A DNA stretch of 37,128 bases from Pirellulaceae bacterium (GCA_030748485.1 JASMLW010000067.1:1-37128); one strand, 5' to 3'; counted from the stretch's first letter, positions 1 through 8,477 are shown. Notes: generated by a model from the letters alone, not told the origin. Made by a program: numbers and translations.

Positions 1-61
1 GCCTCGGAAGGCCATCGTACTGCAGGACATCGCGACGGAGTCGCGACAATGGACGTTCCAC
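1..61. repeat. Composite intergenic repeat (two hairpin-bearing families)
   Basis: The left edge holds two repeat families joined head to tail. Bases 1-20 match the GGAAGGCCATCGTAC part of the repeats at 35577-35600 and 35622-35645. Bases 23-61 match 22788-22826 at all but four of 39 positions. Inside the second part TCGCGAC and GTCGCGA form a 7-bp stem around GGA (30-46). The repeat ends one base before the stop codon of the minus-strand lipoprotein gene. No ORF fits here. It is probably a dispersed planctomycete intergenic repeat; a termination or RNA-processing role is only inference. Confidence 0.6.
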
Positions 62-1033
62 CTAGGCGGGCGTCTCTGAGAATGGGCTGCTGGCTTCCAG
101 GCGCCGCAGCAACCTCCGCATCAACAAGACGGCCCCGATCATGAAGGGTAGCAAGACGATGAGCCAGGGACCGATCATGACGAGGGCGATCACGATGTCT
201 TGACCAAGTTTCAGCATGGCCGTCGTCGTCATCGTCCAGTGCTCGCTCACACGCTGGCCGAACGTTGCGGGCTCCGGTTCGGGCTCGACTGCCGCAACGG
301 CCGGCGTTTCGCGGATCTTCAATGTGATGGTGGACAGCGCGGTGAGGTTATTGAGCACGCGGATCCGCCCCTCCATGCGTTCAATCTCACCGCGAACTCG
401 CGACATCTCCAATTCAACTCGCAAGATGTCGTCAAGCGATTTGGAGTTTTCCTTGAGGTACTCGTGCAACCGGGTCTCTTCGTGTTGCTTGTTCTTGATG
501 CGAGCCGTCAGGTCGTAGTACTCGGCCGTCACTTCCTCTGACCGCAACGTCTGCTCGGTAATCTCGCCAATCCCGCGCAGACTGGCGAGAAAACCACCTA
601 GCCGATCCACAGGCAGCCTCACGGTCCATTCGCCGTACTTGGAATTGTCATCTCGCAGGACTCGCGAAGCTGAGATGAAACCGCCGTGTTCGGCGACTAA
701 TCCGTTGATGTCGGGAGTGTCGTCGAAATCGTCGACCATCACTTCCAGCGATCCGCGATAGACAATCTTCCGCAACGAGTCCGCGGCCTGCTGTCCGGCC
801 CCGAGAGCTCCAACCGCTTCACCGGCGTTCGCCGGCGCTGGTTCGCCGCTGTTGGGCGCTGGACTCTCGTCCTGCAACACCTCGGCGAACGCATCGTTGA
901 ATTGAGCTTCTTTTTCGTGGACGGTTGAGAGGGGGGCCTGCGACGTGGACCCGTTGCCGCACCCGGTCATCAGTCCAACGAAGGCGAGCAGGACAAGAAA
1001 ATCAAATGTTCGCGACCACTGTGTCTGGCACAT
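62..1033 (-). CDS. DUF4349-type lipoprotein with C-terminal membrane segment
   Basis: A predicted 323-residue envelope lipoprotein. A hydrophobic N-terminus (residues 11-24) ends in the lipobox MTGC with Cys25, so signal peptidase II processing is expected. A low-complexity Ala/Pro/Glu stretch follows. Then comes a domain starting near RKIVYRGSLEV that predicts strands, a charged coiled-coil helix rich in Glu/Arg (about residues 165-230) and a second strand region. This order is typical of DUF4349. A strong hydrophobic helix close to the C-terminus (ALVMIGPWLIVLLPFMIG) is followed by an Arg-rich tail, so both ends may be membrane-tethered. I chose ATG at 1033 over an in-frame TTG at 1054 because GGGAGAG lies about 7 bases upstream and the signal peptide then starts cleanly. 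The family's function is unknown. The gene is alone on this strand, next to the YjbR-like gene. Confidence 0.8.
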   Translation of the reverse strand: MCQTQWSRTFDFLVLLAFVGLMTGCGNGSTSQAPLSTVHEKEAQFNDAFAEVLQDESPAPNSGEPAPANAGEAVGALGAGQQAADSLRKIVYRGSLEVMVDDFDDTPDINGLVAEHGGFISASRVLRDDNSKYGEWTVRLPVDRLGGFLASLRGIGEITEQTLRSEEVTAEYYDLTARIKNKQHEETRLHEYLKENSKSLDDILRVELEMSRVRGEIERMEGRIRVLNNLTALSTITLKIRETPAVAAVEPEPEPATFGQRVSEHWTMTTTAMLKLGQDIVIALVMIGPWLIVLLPFMIGAVLLMRRLLRRLEASSPFSETPA

Positions 1034-1166
1034 GTGCGATCTCTCCCAAGGCAATCGGTTCCGTTGCCATGTTGAGTCGCGGGAGTCGGAGATTATTCCG
1101 CCATGTGCGAGATTTTTCGCGCTATCATTCCAGCGTCTGATGCGATGAAGCTAGCGGATCGCAGAG

Positions 1167-1634
1167 CTACCGTCTTTTTCTGGCCGACTTCTTCTTCGCC
1201 ACGCGCTTCTTGACGGCCTTCTTCTTCACCGCCTTCTTGCCGGGCTTCTTCGGCTTGGCGATTCTCTCGCTCGCCACCCCATCCAGTTGCGCGACGAGAT
1301 CCTTGTGGACGAGCACGCGATAACTCTCTTCGATCCAACCGGTCAGCATCGCGACAGGAACATCATCGTCGAACTTGTGCGCGACTTTGGTCCACCCGCC
1401 CTTGCCGACCGTGTAGTTGCCTGGCGAGTTTGATTCGCACTCCTCCGCTACGGGAAGCGAATCATCGAGCCGTAGCATCAAGTTAAACGAACGGTCTTTG
1501 CCGCCGATGTAGAGAAACGCCTTGTTGCGAGCGCGGAAGGCGGACTTGTTGCACGAATCGCCCTCTTCCGCCTCCGGCAACTGCAGCGCGAACTCACGCA
1601 GCACTTGAGTGGGATCGGTCTTCTTCTTCGCCAT
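1167..1634 (-). CDS. YjbR/MmcQ-like protein with lysine-rich tail
   Basis: A 155-residue protein. Residues 8 to about 120 match the MmcQ/YjbR pattern: REFALQLPEAEEGDSC near the start, a KAFLYIGG strand, then the GWTKVAHKF and HKDLVAQL regions. YjbR proteins have a CyaY-like double-wing fold often suspected to bind DNA. The last 30 residues are almost only Lys, Ala, Val and Arg in KKAVKK-like repeats. This resembles the histone-H1-like tails of bacterial AlgP/Hc1-type proteins and suggests nucleic-acid binding. There is no signal peptide, so it should be cytoplasmic. It is divergent from the dehydratase gene at 1770 with 135 bp between them. The ribosome-binding site is weak. The family call is fairly sure; the DNA-binding role is inference. 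Confidence 0.75.
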   Translation of the reverse strand: MAKKKTDPTQVLREFALQLPEAEEGDSCNKSAFRARNKAFLYIGGKDRSFNLMLRLDDSLPVAEECESNSPGNYTVGKGGWTKVAHKFDDDVPVAMLTGWIEESYRVLVHKDLVAQLDGVASERIAKPKKPGKKAVKKKAVKKRVAKKKSARKRR

Positions 1635-1769
1635 GGTGAAACGTCCGTGATCAGGGAACGGAGTCCGGTCGACGCGCCCCGAAGTCTAACACAACGCGCG
1701 ACTGGCGTCGGAAGCTTGCAACGCGCGCCCGCATGACGCAAACTCACGGCTCCGCGTTGAGGGCAAGGC

Positions 1770-2930
1770 ATGAAGATCACGGCTATCCGCGTGCGGCACA
1801 TCGACGAGTCCCTGTGGGGGTACTTGGCCGAGCGCGAAAAGACTCTACCGCTCGTCACGCCATTGGACGTTTACGTCCAATTCAAGGAGACTCGCGGGTC
1901 GTGGTTCTGGGACTCCGGCACGGCGTTGGTCGAGATCGAAACGGACGCCGGGGTCACGGGGCGCGGGTGGTGCGAGGACGGCTGCCGCGCGATCGGTCCG
2001 ATTGTCGACAACCATCTGTCGCGCCTGTTGATCGACCAGGACCCCAGCGAAACAGAGGGGCTTTGGGATCGCATGTTCCGCGCCTCGACTCCGTATGGAC
2101 GCCAGGGGCTGGCGATGATGGCGATCAGCGCCATCGATATCGCGCTCTGGGATCTGCGAGGGCGAGCGACCGGCAAGCCCGTCTACGAATTGCTCGGTGG
2201 TCCCGTACGAAACACGATCCCGGTCTACGCGTCGGCGTTGCATCCAGTGGGAGATCGCGAGGTTCGCGACGAAGCACGGACCTATGTCGAAGCCGGCTAT
2301 ACGACGATGAAGGCGAGGTTTCCGTTCGGCCCCGGTGACGGAGTCGCCGGCATGGCGGCGAACGAAGCTCACATTCGATCGATCCGCGAAACGATCGGCG
2401 ACGACATCGACTTGGCCGCCGATTGCTATATGGGCTGGGACTTGCAGTACGCAGTGCGGATGTGCCAACGACTGGAGCCCTATCGCATGGCGTGGGTCGA
2501 GGAACCGTTCTTGCCGGACGACTTGAGGAGCTACGCGCGGTTGCGGCGCGAAACCTCGATTCCCATCTCGGGCGGTGAGCACGAGTTCAGCCGGTTCGGA
2601 TTTCAGCAGATCATCGACGCCGAGGCGATGGATATTCTCCAGCCGGACCTCCGTCGTTGCGGAGGTTTCACCGAGGGCTTGAAGATCGCGGCGCTGGCTT
2701 CCACCGCCGGATTGCCCGTCATTCCGCACGCCTATGGAGCGACACATTTACACTTCGTGGCGGCGACGCCGAACGCTCCGCTGGCCGAGTACTTCCCGTT
2801 GCCGTGCTGGGCGACTCCGGCCGGTCCGTCACATCGCCACATGTTCCTCGATGAGCCAGTCCCCGTCGGCGGAAACGTCGCTGTTTCCAACGAACCGGGC
2901 CTGGGGGTTCGTCTCAATCCGGAGTGCTAA
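1770..2930 (+). CDS. Enolase-superfamily sugar-acid dehydratase (L-rhamnonate dehydratase-like)
   Basis: A 386-residue member of the mandelate racemase/muconate lactonizing family. The capping domain fills the first 125 residues and a TIM barrel follows. Likely Mg ligands are Asp218 (LAADCYMGWD), Glu244 (WVEEPF) and Glu270 (GGEHEF). Lys181 lies in TMKARFPFGPGDG, and His320 (VIPHAYG) is the likely general base. The GGEHEF, DILQPDLRRCGG and VIPHAYG blocks and the C-terminal LNPEC resemble E. coli RhmD more than galactonate or mandelate enzymes as I recall them. The expected reaction is dehydration of a C6 acid sugar to a 2-keto-3-deoxy acid in the cytoplasm. GAGGG six bases before ATG supports the start. 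The stop shares one base with the next gene's start, so the two are probably translationally coupled. Exact substrate is uncertain. Confidence 0.85.
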   Translation: MKITAIRVRHIDESLWGYLAEREKTLPLVTPLDVYVQFKETRGSWFWDSGTALVEIETDAGVTGRGWCEDGCRAIGPIVDNHLSRLLIDQDPSETEGLWDRMFRASTPYGRQGLAMMAISAIDIALWDLRGRATGKPVYELLGGPVRNTIPVYASALHPVGDREVRDEARTYVEAGYTTMKARFPFGPGDGVAGMAANEAHIRSIRETIGDDIDLAADCYMGWDLQYAVRMCQRLEPYRMAWVEEPFLPDDLRSYARLRRETSIPISGGEHEFSRFGFQQIIDAEAMDILQPDLRRCGGFTEGLKIAALASTAGLPVIPHAYGATHLHFVAATPNAPLAEYFPLPCWATPAGPSHRHMFLDEPVPVGGNVAVSNEPGLGVRLNPEC

Positions 2931-3682
2931 TGTCGCTCACACCAGAACAAGTTGAGTTTTTCGAAGAGCACGGCTACTTGACCGGGCTGGACGTGCATGA
3001 CGCCGACGCCACGGCTCGAGTCGCGCGCGACTTTGACGACCTGGAATCGCGCGAAGGGAAAGATCACTGCCAAGTCGGTCTGCACGGCCGGCATATCGAC
3101 CAGCAGTTCATTTGGCGACTGGCGATCGAACCGATCATCCTCGACGCCATCGAAGCGTTGATGGGGAGCGACATCATGGTTCTGTCGACGCACTTCTTCT
3201 GCAAGTACCCATCAACTTCCCAGAGCGCCGAGCGGTACGTCGCCTGGCACCAGGACATCACTTACTGGGGGCTCGATCCGCCCTACGCGTTGACCGCCTG
3301 GTACGCAGTCGACGACAGCGACATTGAAAACGGTTGCATGCGCGTGCTGCCGGCGACTCATCGCAGCGGAGTGGTCGAGCACGGGACTTCTTCCGAGCCC
3401 GGGAACCTGCTGAGCATCAACCAGGAGATCCTCGACGTTGACGATTCAACCGCCGTCGATCTCGTGCTGCGAGCTGGGCAGATGTCGATTCACCACGGAC
3501 ATCTCGTGCACGGCAGCAATTCGAATCGATCGAACCGGCGGCGTTGTGGATTGACGATCAGGTACTGCCCGCCATCCGTCAAACCGGTGCGCGAGAACTC
3601 GCTGGGCGTACCGTGGCCGGCTCGGCTGGCCCGCGGTGAGGACCAATATCAGCACTTCGACGACTTTCCGCTGCAGTTCTAA
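2930..3682 (+). CDS. PhyH-family Fe(II)/2-oxoglutarate dioxygenase
   Basis: A 250-residue phytanoyl-CoA dioxygenase-like protein. The facial triad is visible: His107 and Asp109 in AWHQDITYW, and the distal histidine His194 in HHGHLVHGSNSN. The Arg cluster at 203-205, about ten residues later, fits the 2-oxoglutarate-binding position. The motif NGCMRVLPATHRSG between them is typical of the family. The ATG at 2930 lies one base inside the preceding TAA, with GGAG at 2921-2924 as ribosome-binding site. An alternative GTG at 2924 would sit on that site and is less likely. There is no signal peptide. Bacterial PhyH proteins hydroxylate varied small molecules. Coupling to a sugar-acid dehydratase and a symporter suggests a role in using a modified carbohydrate or a related small substrate, but the substrate cannot be read from sequence. 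Confidence 0.85.
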   Translation: MSLTPEQVEFFEEHGYLTGLDVHDADATARVARDFDDLESREGKDHCQVGLHGRHIDQQFIWRLAIEPIILDAIEALMGSDIMVLSTHFFCKYPSTSQSAERYVAWHQDITYWGLDPPYALTAWYAVDDSDIENGCMRVLPATHRSGVVEHGTSSEPGNLLSINQEILDVDDSTAVDLVLRAGQMSIHHGHLVHGSNSNRSNRRRCGLTIRYCPPSVKPVRENSLGVPWPARLARGEDQYQHFDDFPLQF

Positions 3683-3697
3683 CCGCCAGGTCCGACG

Positions 3698-3725
3698 ACG
3701 AGTGAACAATGACGAGTGAACAATG
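3698..3725 (+). repeat. Perfect 14-bp tandem duplication over the symporter start
   Basis: ACGAGTGAACAATG occurs twice back to back (3698-3711 and 3712-3725). Each copy carries a GAGTGA ribosome-binding-like stretch and an ATG. The first ATG opens a five-codon ORF whose TGA overlaps the second ATG, which is the symporter start, as ATGA. Confidence 0.85.
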
Positions 3726-5459
3726 ACGGCGCTCGACTGGCTCATCGTGCTCCTATTGAACGGATCGATCATCGCCTACGGGATCTACTTGAGCCGTGGG
3801 GTCAAATCGTCGACCGATTGGTTTTTGGCTGGGCGATCGCTGCCGTGGTGGCTTGTCGGCGTGTCGATGTACGCAACCGCAATCGACTCGAGCGACCTGG
3901 TCGCCGATTCGGGCGGCACGTACACATTGGGCCTGAGCTACTTTGTCACCAATTGGATTGGCGTGGTCGGCGGTTGGGCTCTCGGGGCGTTCGTGATTTT
4001 TCCGACCATGTATCGGATCGGCGTCTACACGAACGCGGAGTACCTGGAGGTTCGTTTCGGTCCCGCCGCGCGAGTCCTCTGCGTCTTCATACAGGTTCAG
4101 TATCGCACGTTGGTATTGGCCATCATCGCGACGACTCTCTACTTGACGCTGTCGATTGTCTGCGGACTGGAGTCGTGGTGGCCGGTCATCGCGATCGCCG
4201 CGTTGGCGACGGTCTACACGGCGCTCGGCGGCTTGAAGTCGGTCGCCGTCACGGACGCCTTGCAATTTCTGGTGATGACGATCGCCGGCCTGATCATTTG
4301 GTTCTTCGTTTGGAACGCGGTGGGCGGTTGGAGTGGCATGTCCACGAAGCTGAATGCTCACGAGAACGGACTTGCCGAACAGTTGTTGCACGTCGGTCAC
4401 GACAACGTAGACCGAGTTGACGTGAGCGCGGAAACGCCCGAGCAGATCGCCCGCCGGCTGATCGTTGGCGGCCGTTACGACGTAGAAGCGGGCGCGATCG
4501 AACGCCGCACACCGGCCTGGCTGACGTGTCTGGCGTTCGTGATCGTCGGCGTCGCCTACTCGGTGGTCAACCACACGCAGGCGATGAGGATGTTGGCGTC
4601 CAAGAGCGAGTGGGACCTGAAAATGTCTGTCGCGATCGCCGGCGTCGCCATGCTGGTGATGACATTCTTCAACTTGACCATGGGCGTGATGGGGCGGGCG
4701 TTGCATCCGGTTGTCGAGTCACTGCCGAAGGGGCAGGTCGATTCGATCTATCCGTATCTGGCGAACGAGTTCGCCACAGTGGGTTTGCGTGGAATCGTAG
4801 TCGCCGGCGTGCTGGCCGCGTCGTTCTCGACCTTCGACTCCATCGGCTCGACGCTCTCGGCGCTGCTGACGCGCGACGTCTACGCGCGATTGATCGTCCG
4901 CAACGGCGACGACCGCCACTACATGCGTGTCGGGCAATGGCTGACGCCGCTGGTCATCGGCGGCTCGTTCGCTTATGTGCCGTTTCTAAAGAGCGGCATG
5001 CTGGTCTTCTATCTGGAGCTGACGAGCGCGTTCGTCGTCCCGCTGCTGACCCTGTTCTTCATGGGAGTTCTGACCCGAGTGCATCGCCGCGCCGGGCTGA
5101 TCGGCCTGTTGTGCGGCGCGTCGTACGGAGTCTTGCGGCTGTTCGCCGAACCGGTCGCCGAGTCGTTGGGAGTCGCCATCATGCCGAGCATCATGGTCAA
5201 CTCATTCGCCGCTTATCCGTTCAGCGTCGCGATCACGGCCGGCGCCATGCTGTTCGTCTCGGTGATCGTCGGCTTCGAGCAATCGGGCGTCGAACAATAC
5301 GTGGAAACGTCGCCGTGGCTGCGGAAGAGCCAACTGGAAGTGCAAGAACTGGCCGCCCAAGAGAGTCGAGCCAGCGATCGCTCAACAGTCCTGGCCGCGG
5401 CCCTGGCGGCGTTGGTCGTGGCGGCCGGAGTCGTGCTCAGTTTCATCGTGTTTTGGTGA
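3723..5459 (+). CDS. Sodium:solute symporter (SSS/SLC5 family)
   Basis: A 578-residue inner-membrane transporter with about 13-14 hydrophobic helices. The N-terminus shows the SSS signature: a first helix, then SSTDWFLAGRSLPWWLVGVSMYATAI with the helix-1 unwinding region, and later EYLEVRFGP. FSTFDSIGSTLSALLTRDVY near residues 365-385 corresponds to the conserved helix-8 region carrying Ser/Thr sodium ligands. A soluble loop of about 60 residues (about residues 205-265) between membrane segments is longer than in compact family members. It lies 40 bp after the dioxygenase gene and 103 bp before the sulfatase, so it probably imports the substrate of the upstream enzymes, plausibly a monosaccharide or uronic acid. 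The ATG at 3723 is the second of two duplicated ATGs; the first is followed by an early stop. Confidence 0.9.
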   Translation: MTALDWLIVLLLNGSIIAYGIYLSRGVKSSTDWFLAGRSLPWWLVGVSMYATAIDSSDLVADSGGTYTLGLSYFVTNWIGVVGGWALGAFVIFPTMYRIGVYTNAEYLEVRFGPAARVLCVFIQVQYRTLVLAIIATTLYLTLSIVCGLESWWPVIAIAALATVYTALGGLKSVAVTDALQFLVMTIAGLIIWFFVWNAVGGWSGMSTKLNAHENGLAEQLLHVGHDNVDRVDVSAETPEQIARRLIVGGRYDVEAGAIERRTPAWLTCLAFVIVGVAYSVVNHTQAMRMLASKSEWDLKMSVAIAGVAMLVMTFFNLTMGVMGRALHPVVESLPKGQVDSIYPYLANEFATVGLRGIVVAGVLAASFSTFDSIGSTLSALLTRDVYARLIVRNGDDRHYMRVGQWLTPLVIGGSFAYVPFLKSGMLVFYLELTSAFVVPLLTLFFMGVLTRVHRRAGLIGLLCGASYGVLRLFAEPVAESLGVAIMPSIMVNSFAAYPFSVAITAGAMLFVSVIVGFEQSGVEQYVETSPWLRKSQLEVQELAAQESRASDRSTVLAAALAALVVAAGVVLSFIVFW

Positions 5460-5562
5460 CGGAATTCGCCGACAGGCTGCGGGCCGGCGCGATTGAGATT
5501 AGGATGCACGCACAATCCGCCATTCGTTGTGCCCAGAGCAACGCAGGAAAGAGAACGAACGA

Positions 5563-6978
5563 ATGAACAAACGACTGACGCTCCCCTCATTCCTGTTGTT
5601 GAGTTGTGTTGGGTTCTTGAGCATGAACAACGCCGCCTGGGCGGCGGCGACAAATTTTGTCTTCATCATCGCCGACGATTGCACTTTCCGCGATGTCGGT
5701 TGCTACGGCGGCCAAGCCAAGACGCCGAACATCGATCGGTTGGCGACCACGGGCATGCGTTTCACGCAGTGTTTTCAGGCTGCGCCGATGTGCTCGCCCA
5801 CTCGGCACAACATCTACACCGGCCAATATCCCGTGAAGACGGGCGCCTATCCAAATCACACCTACGTCAAAGAAGGCGTGAAGAGCATCGCCCATTACTT
5901 GAAGCCGCTCGGCTACCGCGTGGCGCTGTCGGGGAAGACACATATCGCACCGCGGTCGGCGTTTCCGTTCGAATACAGCGGCGGCAAGAACCCGGACATG
6001 ACCGCCATCGACAAGCTGTTCGGCGAGTGTGAAAAGAGTGACACGCCGTTCTGCCTGTTCGCCTGCTCGAACGAACCACACTCGCCATGGAACAAGGGCG
6101 ACGCGTCGGCCTATCCCGCGAAAGATGTGAAACTGCCAATCTACATCGCCGATACGCCCGTGGTGCGCGAGGCGTTTCGCCACTACCTGGCCGAGATCAC
6201 GTACTTCGACGGCCAAGTTGGCGAAATCCTCCAGCTGCTCGAGCGCCATCAACTCGACGACAACACGCTCGTCATTGTCGTTTCCGAACAAGGCAACTCT
6301 TTTCCGTTCGCCAAATGGACGTGCTACGACCACGGTCTCCAATCAGCGATGATCGCCCGCTGGCCCGGCAAGGTGGCCGCGAACAGCGTCACGGACGCGA
6401 TGGTTGAGTACACGGACATCACTCCGACCTTTGTCGACATCGCCGGCGGCAAATTGGCGGACCGGTTGGACGGCCGCAGTTTTCTGCCCGTGTTGAAGGG
6501 AGATAGCTCGGAACACAAGTCGCATGTCTTCGGGCAAATGACAACGCTGGGCATTATCAATGGCAGCGATTGTTTTCCTATTCGGTCCGTCCGCTCGCGG
6601 AAGTACAAGCTGATTTTGAACCTGAATCACGAGACGACGTTTACGAACGCCTGTACGAAAGCTCCCTTCTTCAAATCGATGGAAGAGGCGGCCGCGGGCG
6701 GCGACCGCGGAGCTCAACGTGTCGTCCAGCGGTACCAACATCGACCCGAAGTCGAGTTTTACGACATCGTCGCCGATCCGTTGGAGCAGACGAACCTGGC
6801 CGGCGAAGAGAAGTACGCCGGCGAGATCGCCGCACTGCGAACAAAACTGCAGGCTTGGATGAAGAGCCAGGGCGATGAGGGAATTGCCACCGAATTGGCG
6901 GCTCGTGAGCATCAAGCGCGAAACCTAAGAAAGAACAAGAAGCCAAAGAAACGCCGAACACCCGCAAAAGCTCCCTAG
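5563..6978 (+). CDS. Secreted Cys-type sulfatase (arylsulfatase A family)
   Basis: A 471-residue alkaline-phosphatase-fold sulfatase. Residues 1-27 form a signal peptide ending in AAWA, so it should be exported. The N-terminal metal site is IIADDCTFRDVGCYGG (Asp38, Asp39). The formylglycine motif is CSPTR with Cys77, so it needs a formylglycine-generating enzyme, not seen in this window. A central YFDGQVGEILQLLER region and a C-terminal EFYDIVADPLEQTNLA region are typical of planctomycete sulfatases. The tail is rich in Lys/Arg and Pro. ATG at 5563 is preferred over TTG at 5527 because it starts the signal peptide and GGAAAGAG lies upstream. The enzyme probably removes sulfate from algal polysaccharide fragments before the sugar is imported by the adjacent symporter; the substrate is not predictable. 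Confidence 0.9.
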   Translation: MNKRLTLPSFLLLSCVGFLSMNNAAWAAATNFVFIIADDCTFRDVGCYGGQAKTPNIDRLATTGMRFTQCFQAAPMCSPTRHNIYTGQYPVKTGAYPNHTYVKEGVKSIAHYLKPLGYRVALSGKTHIAPRSAFPFEYSGGKNPDMTAIDKLFGECEKSDTPFCLFACSNEPHSPWNKGDASAYPAKDVKLPIYIADTPVVREAFRHYLAEITYFDGQVGEILQLLERHQLDDNTLVIVVSEQGNSFPFAKWTCYDHGLQSAMIARWPGKVAANSVTDAMVEYTDITPTFVDIAGGKLADRLDGRSFLPVLKGDSSEHKSHVFGQMTTLGIINGSDCFPIRSVRSRKYKLILNLNHETTFTNACTKAPFFKSMEEAAAGGDRGAQRVVQRYQHRPEVEFYDIVADPLEQTNLAGEEKYAGEIAALRTKLQAWMKSQGDEGIATELAAREHQARNLRKNKKPKKRRTPAKAP

Positions 6979-7085
6979 CGGCCGCTGCTGAGAAAATTCC
7001 CCGTAGCGCTTGCAGTCGTGCGGTCTTCAGTTTCTCTTATTCGTTCACTTGAATTGCTCTTTAGTACCCATACCAGCGATTTCAA

Positions 7086-8420
7086 ATGAACGAGCCTGCG
7101 ATCTTTGTGCTGATTCGGGACGGCGAGCGGCGTTACTATTTGGACTCCCGGGCCGGCGCATTCCTGTTTCGAGAGATCCTCTGGGGACCCGACGCGTTGG
7201 AAGAGTGGGTAACTCAATTTGATGAAACGGGTGTCTGGACGGACGAGGTGGCGGCGGGAGTTGTTGTCGACTTCGATAATCGGACCATCGTCTGGGCGGG
7301 CGACGACGAAGAACTCGACGTGCTCCGTGTGCGGCGACTGTATGAACAACTGCTGAAGTCCAGCTGGCCCAACTTCACCGTCAGCCAAGCGCTCACCGGG
7401 ATGCGCGAGTTGGCGAAGGCGGCCGGCGAGTCGGATTGGGATACGTACGACGAAGAACTCGAATCACGCTACGAGTCGTTCCGCTCAGCCGCCGGGCTCG
7501 ATTGGTCCGAAGATGACTACGATGATTACGCCGACAGCGATGCGGACGAAGACGACGCGGACGAAGACGAAGAAGAGCAATACGACGGCGATGAGGCCGA
7601 CTTCGACGAGGATGACGAATATGGTGGTTTCGGCGACGAACCGCGGGCGTGGGTCACGATCATCGAAGAAGGCGGCGCGGTGCGGCACCGCCAACTCATG
7701 TCGTTTTCAGACGACATCATCAACGCCGACCCGGGGATTCTCGAGGAGCTGATGGCGCTGGACGCCGCCGAGATTCCGGCCGAGTCGCTCGTCGCGGAGG
7801 GGATCTGGTTCGACCACGCTAAACGCGAGATCGGTTTTTGGGGAAGCAGGCTGGCGATGTACGACTTGCCTCGACTTACTCGCGCATGGCACGACTGGAC
7901 TGTCGCTTGGGCTGACGGCGGCTACACGGAACAGTGCCAGGCCGCTGGACCCGCCGGCACGATCATGTCCGACAGCCAAGCGCTGGGCACGATCCTGCCG
8001 ATCATCTTGTCGACCAAGCGATTCGATATCGACGGTGTTTTGGACGACGCCGGCAAACAGCTGAAAGTCATGGCGATCAAGGCGATGGGATGCCTGGTCG
8101 CCATCATTTGGCTTCCCATTCTGTTGTTTGCGGTCATCACGCAGTACTGGACAGGTTCACTGATTGCTATGGGAGTCGTCGTCGTGGCGGCGGTTATCGT
8201 CTTTAAGGTGGTGGAGCATCGGGTCAAGCAGCCGTTTCAGGAACTTGATTCGCCTGACCGAGCGGACGACGACCGGCCGCCGGTGGCGGGGCCCGTGGAC
8301 GAAACGGCGCGACGACAGCAGCTCGACGAGATGCTGGTGGCCGCCGGACTGCCATCGTTCGCCGAAGTCGAACTCCACTTTCCAATGAAAGAAAGATTCG
8401 ACCTGTTCGACGACGATTGA
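7086..8420 (+). CDS. Uncharacterised membrane protein with duplicated module and acidic linker
   Basis: I do not recognise this 444-residue protein. Its layout is clear: a soluble module (about 5-114), an extremely acidic Asp/Glu linker (about 140-185), a second soluble module (about 188-288), two adjacent membrane helices (about 334-353 and 357-376), and a charged C-terminal segment (380-444). The two soluble modules look like diverged copies. Each opens with a short strand pair, has a VDFDNRTIVWAG or FDHAKREIGFWG stretch, then a helix with RRLYEQLLKSSW or TRAWHDWTVAW, and ends in AAG. There is no N-terminal signal peptide, so both modules are probably cytoplasmic. Codon use looks like its neighbours. 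It lies 107 bp after the sulfatase and 57 bp before the next unknown gene, so those two may be co-transcribed. Confidence 0.75.
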   Translation: MNEPAIFVLIRDGERRYYLDSRAGAFLFREILWGPDALEEWVTQFDETGVWTDEVAAGVVVDFDNRTIVWAGDDEELDVLRVRRLYEQLLKSSWPNFTVSQALTGMRELAKAAGESDWDTYDEELESRYESFRSAAGLDWSEDDYDDYADSDADEDDADEDEEEQYDGDEADFDEDDEYGGFGDEPRAWVTIIEEGGAVRHRQLMSFSDDIINADPGILEELMALDAAEIPAESLVAEGIWFDHAKREIGFWGSRLAMYDLPRLTRAWHDWTVAWADGGYTEQCQAAGPAGTIMSDSQALGTILPIILSTKRFDIDGVLDDAGKQLKVMAIKAMGCLVAIIWLPILLFAVITQYWTGSLIAMGVVVVAAVIVFKVVEHRVKQPFQELDSPDRADDDRPPVAGPVDETARRQQLDEMLVAAGLPSFAEVELHFPMKERFDLFDDD

Positions 8421-8477
8421 AATCTCACCGGTGTTCATGACCAACAGCGTCACGACTTTAATCTGCGAATTCGCAAG

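Noticed and set aside
6970-7085. Possible terminator after the sulfatase gene (AGCGGCCGCT palindrome)
   Set aside because: The palindrome has no loop and no T-run after it, so it does not look like an intrinsic terminator.
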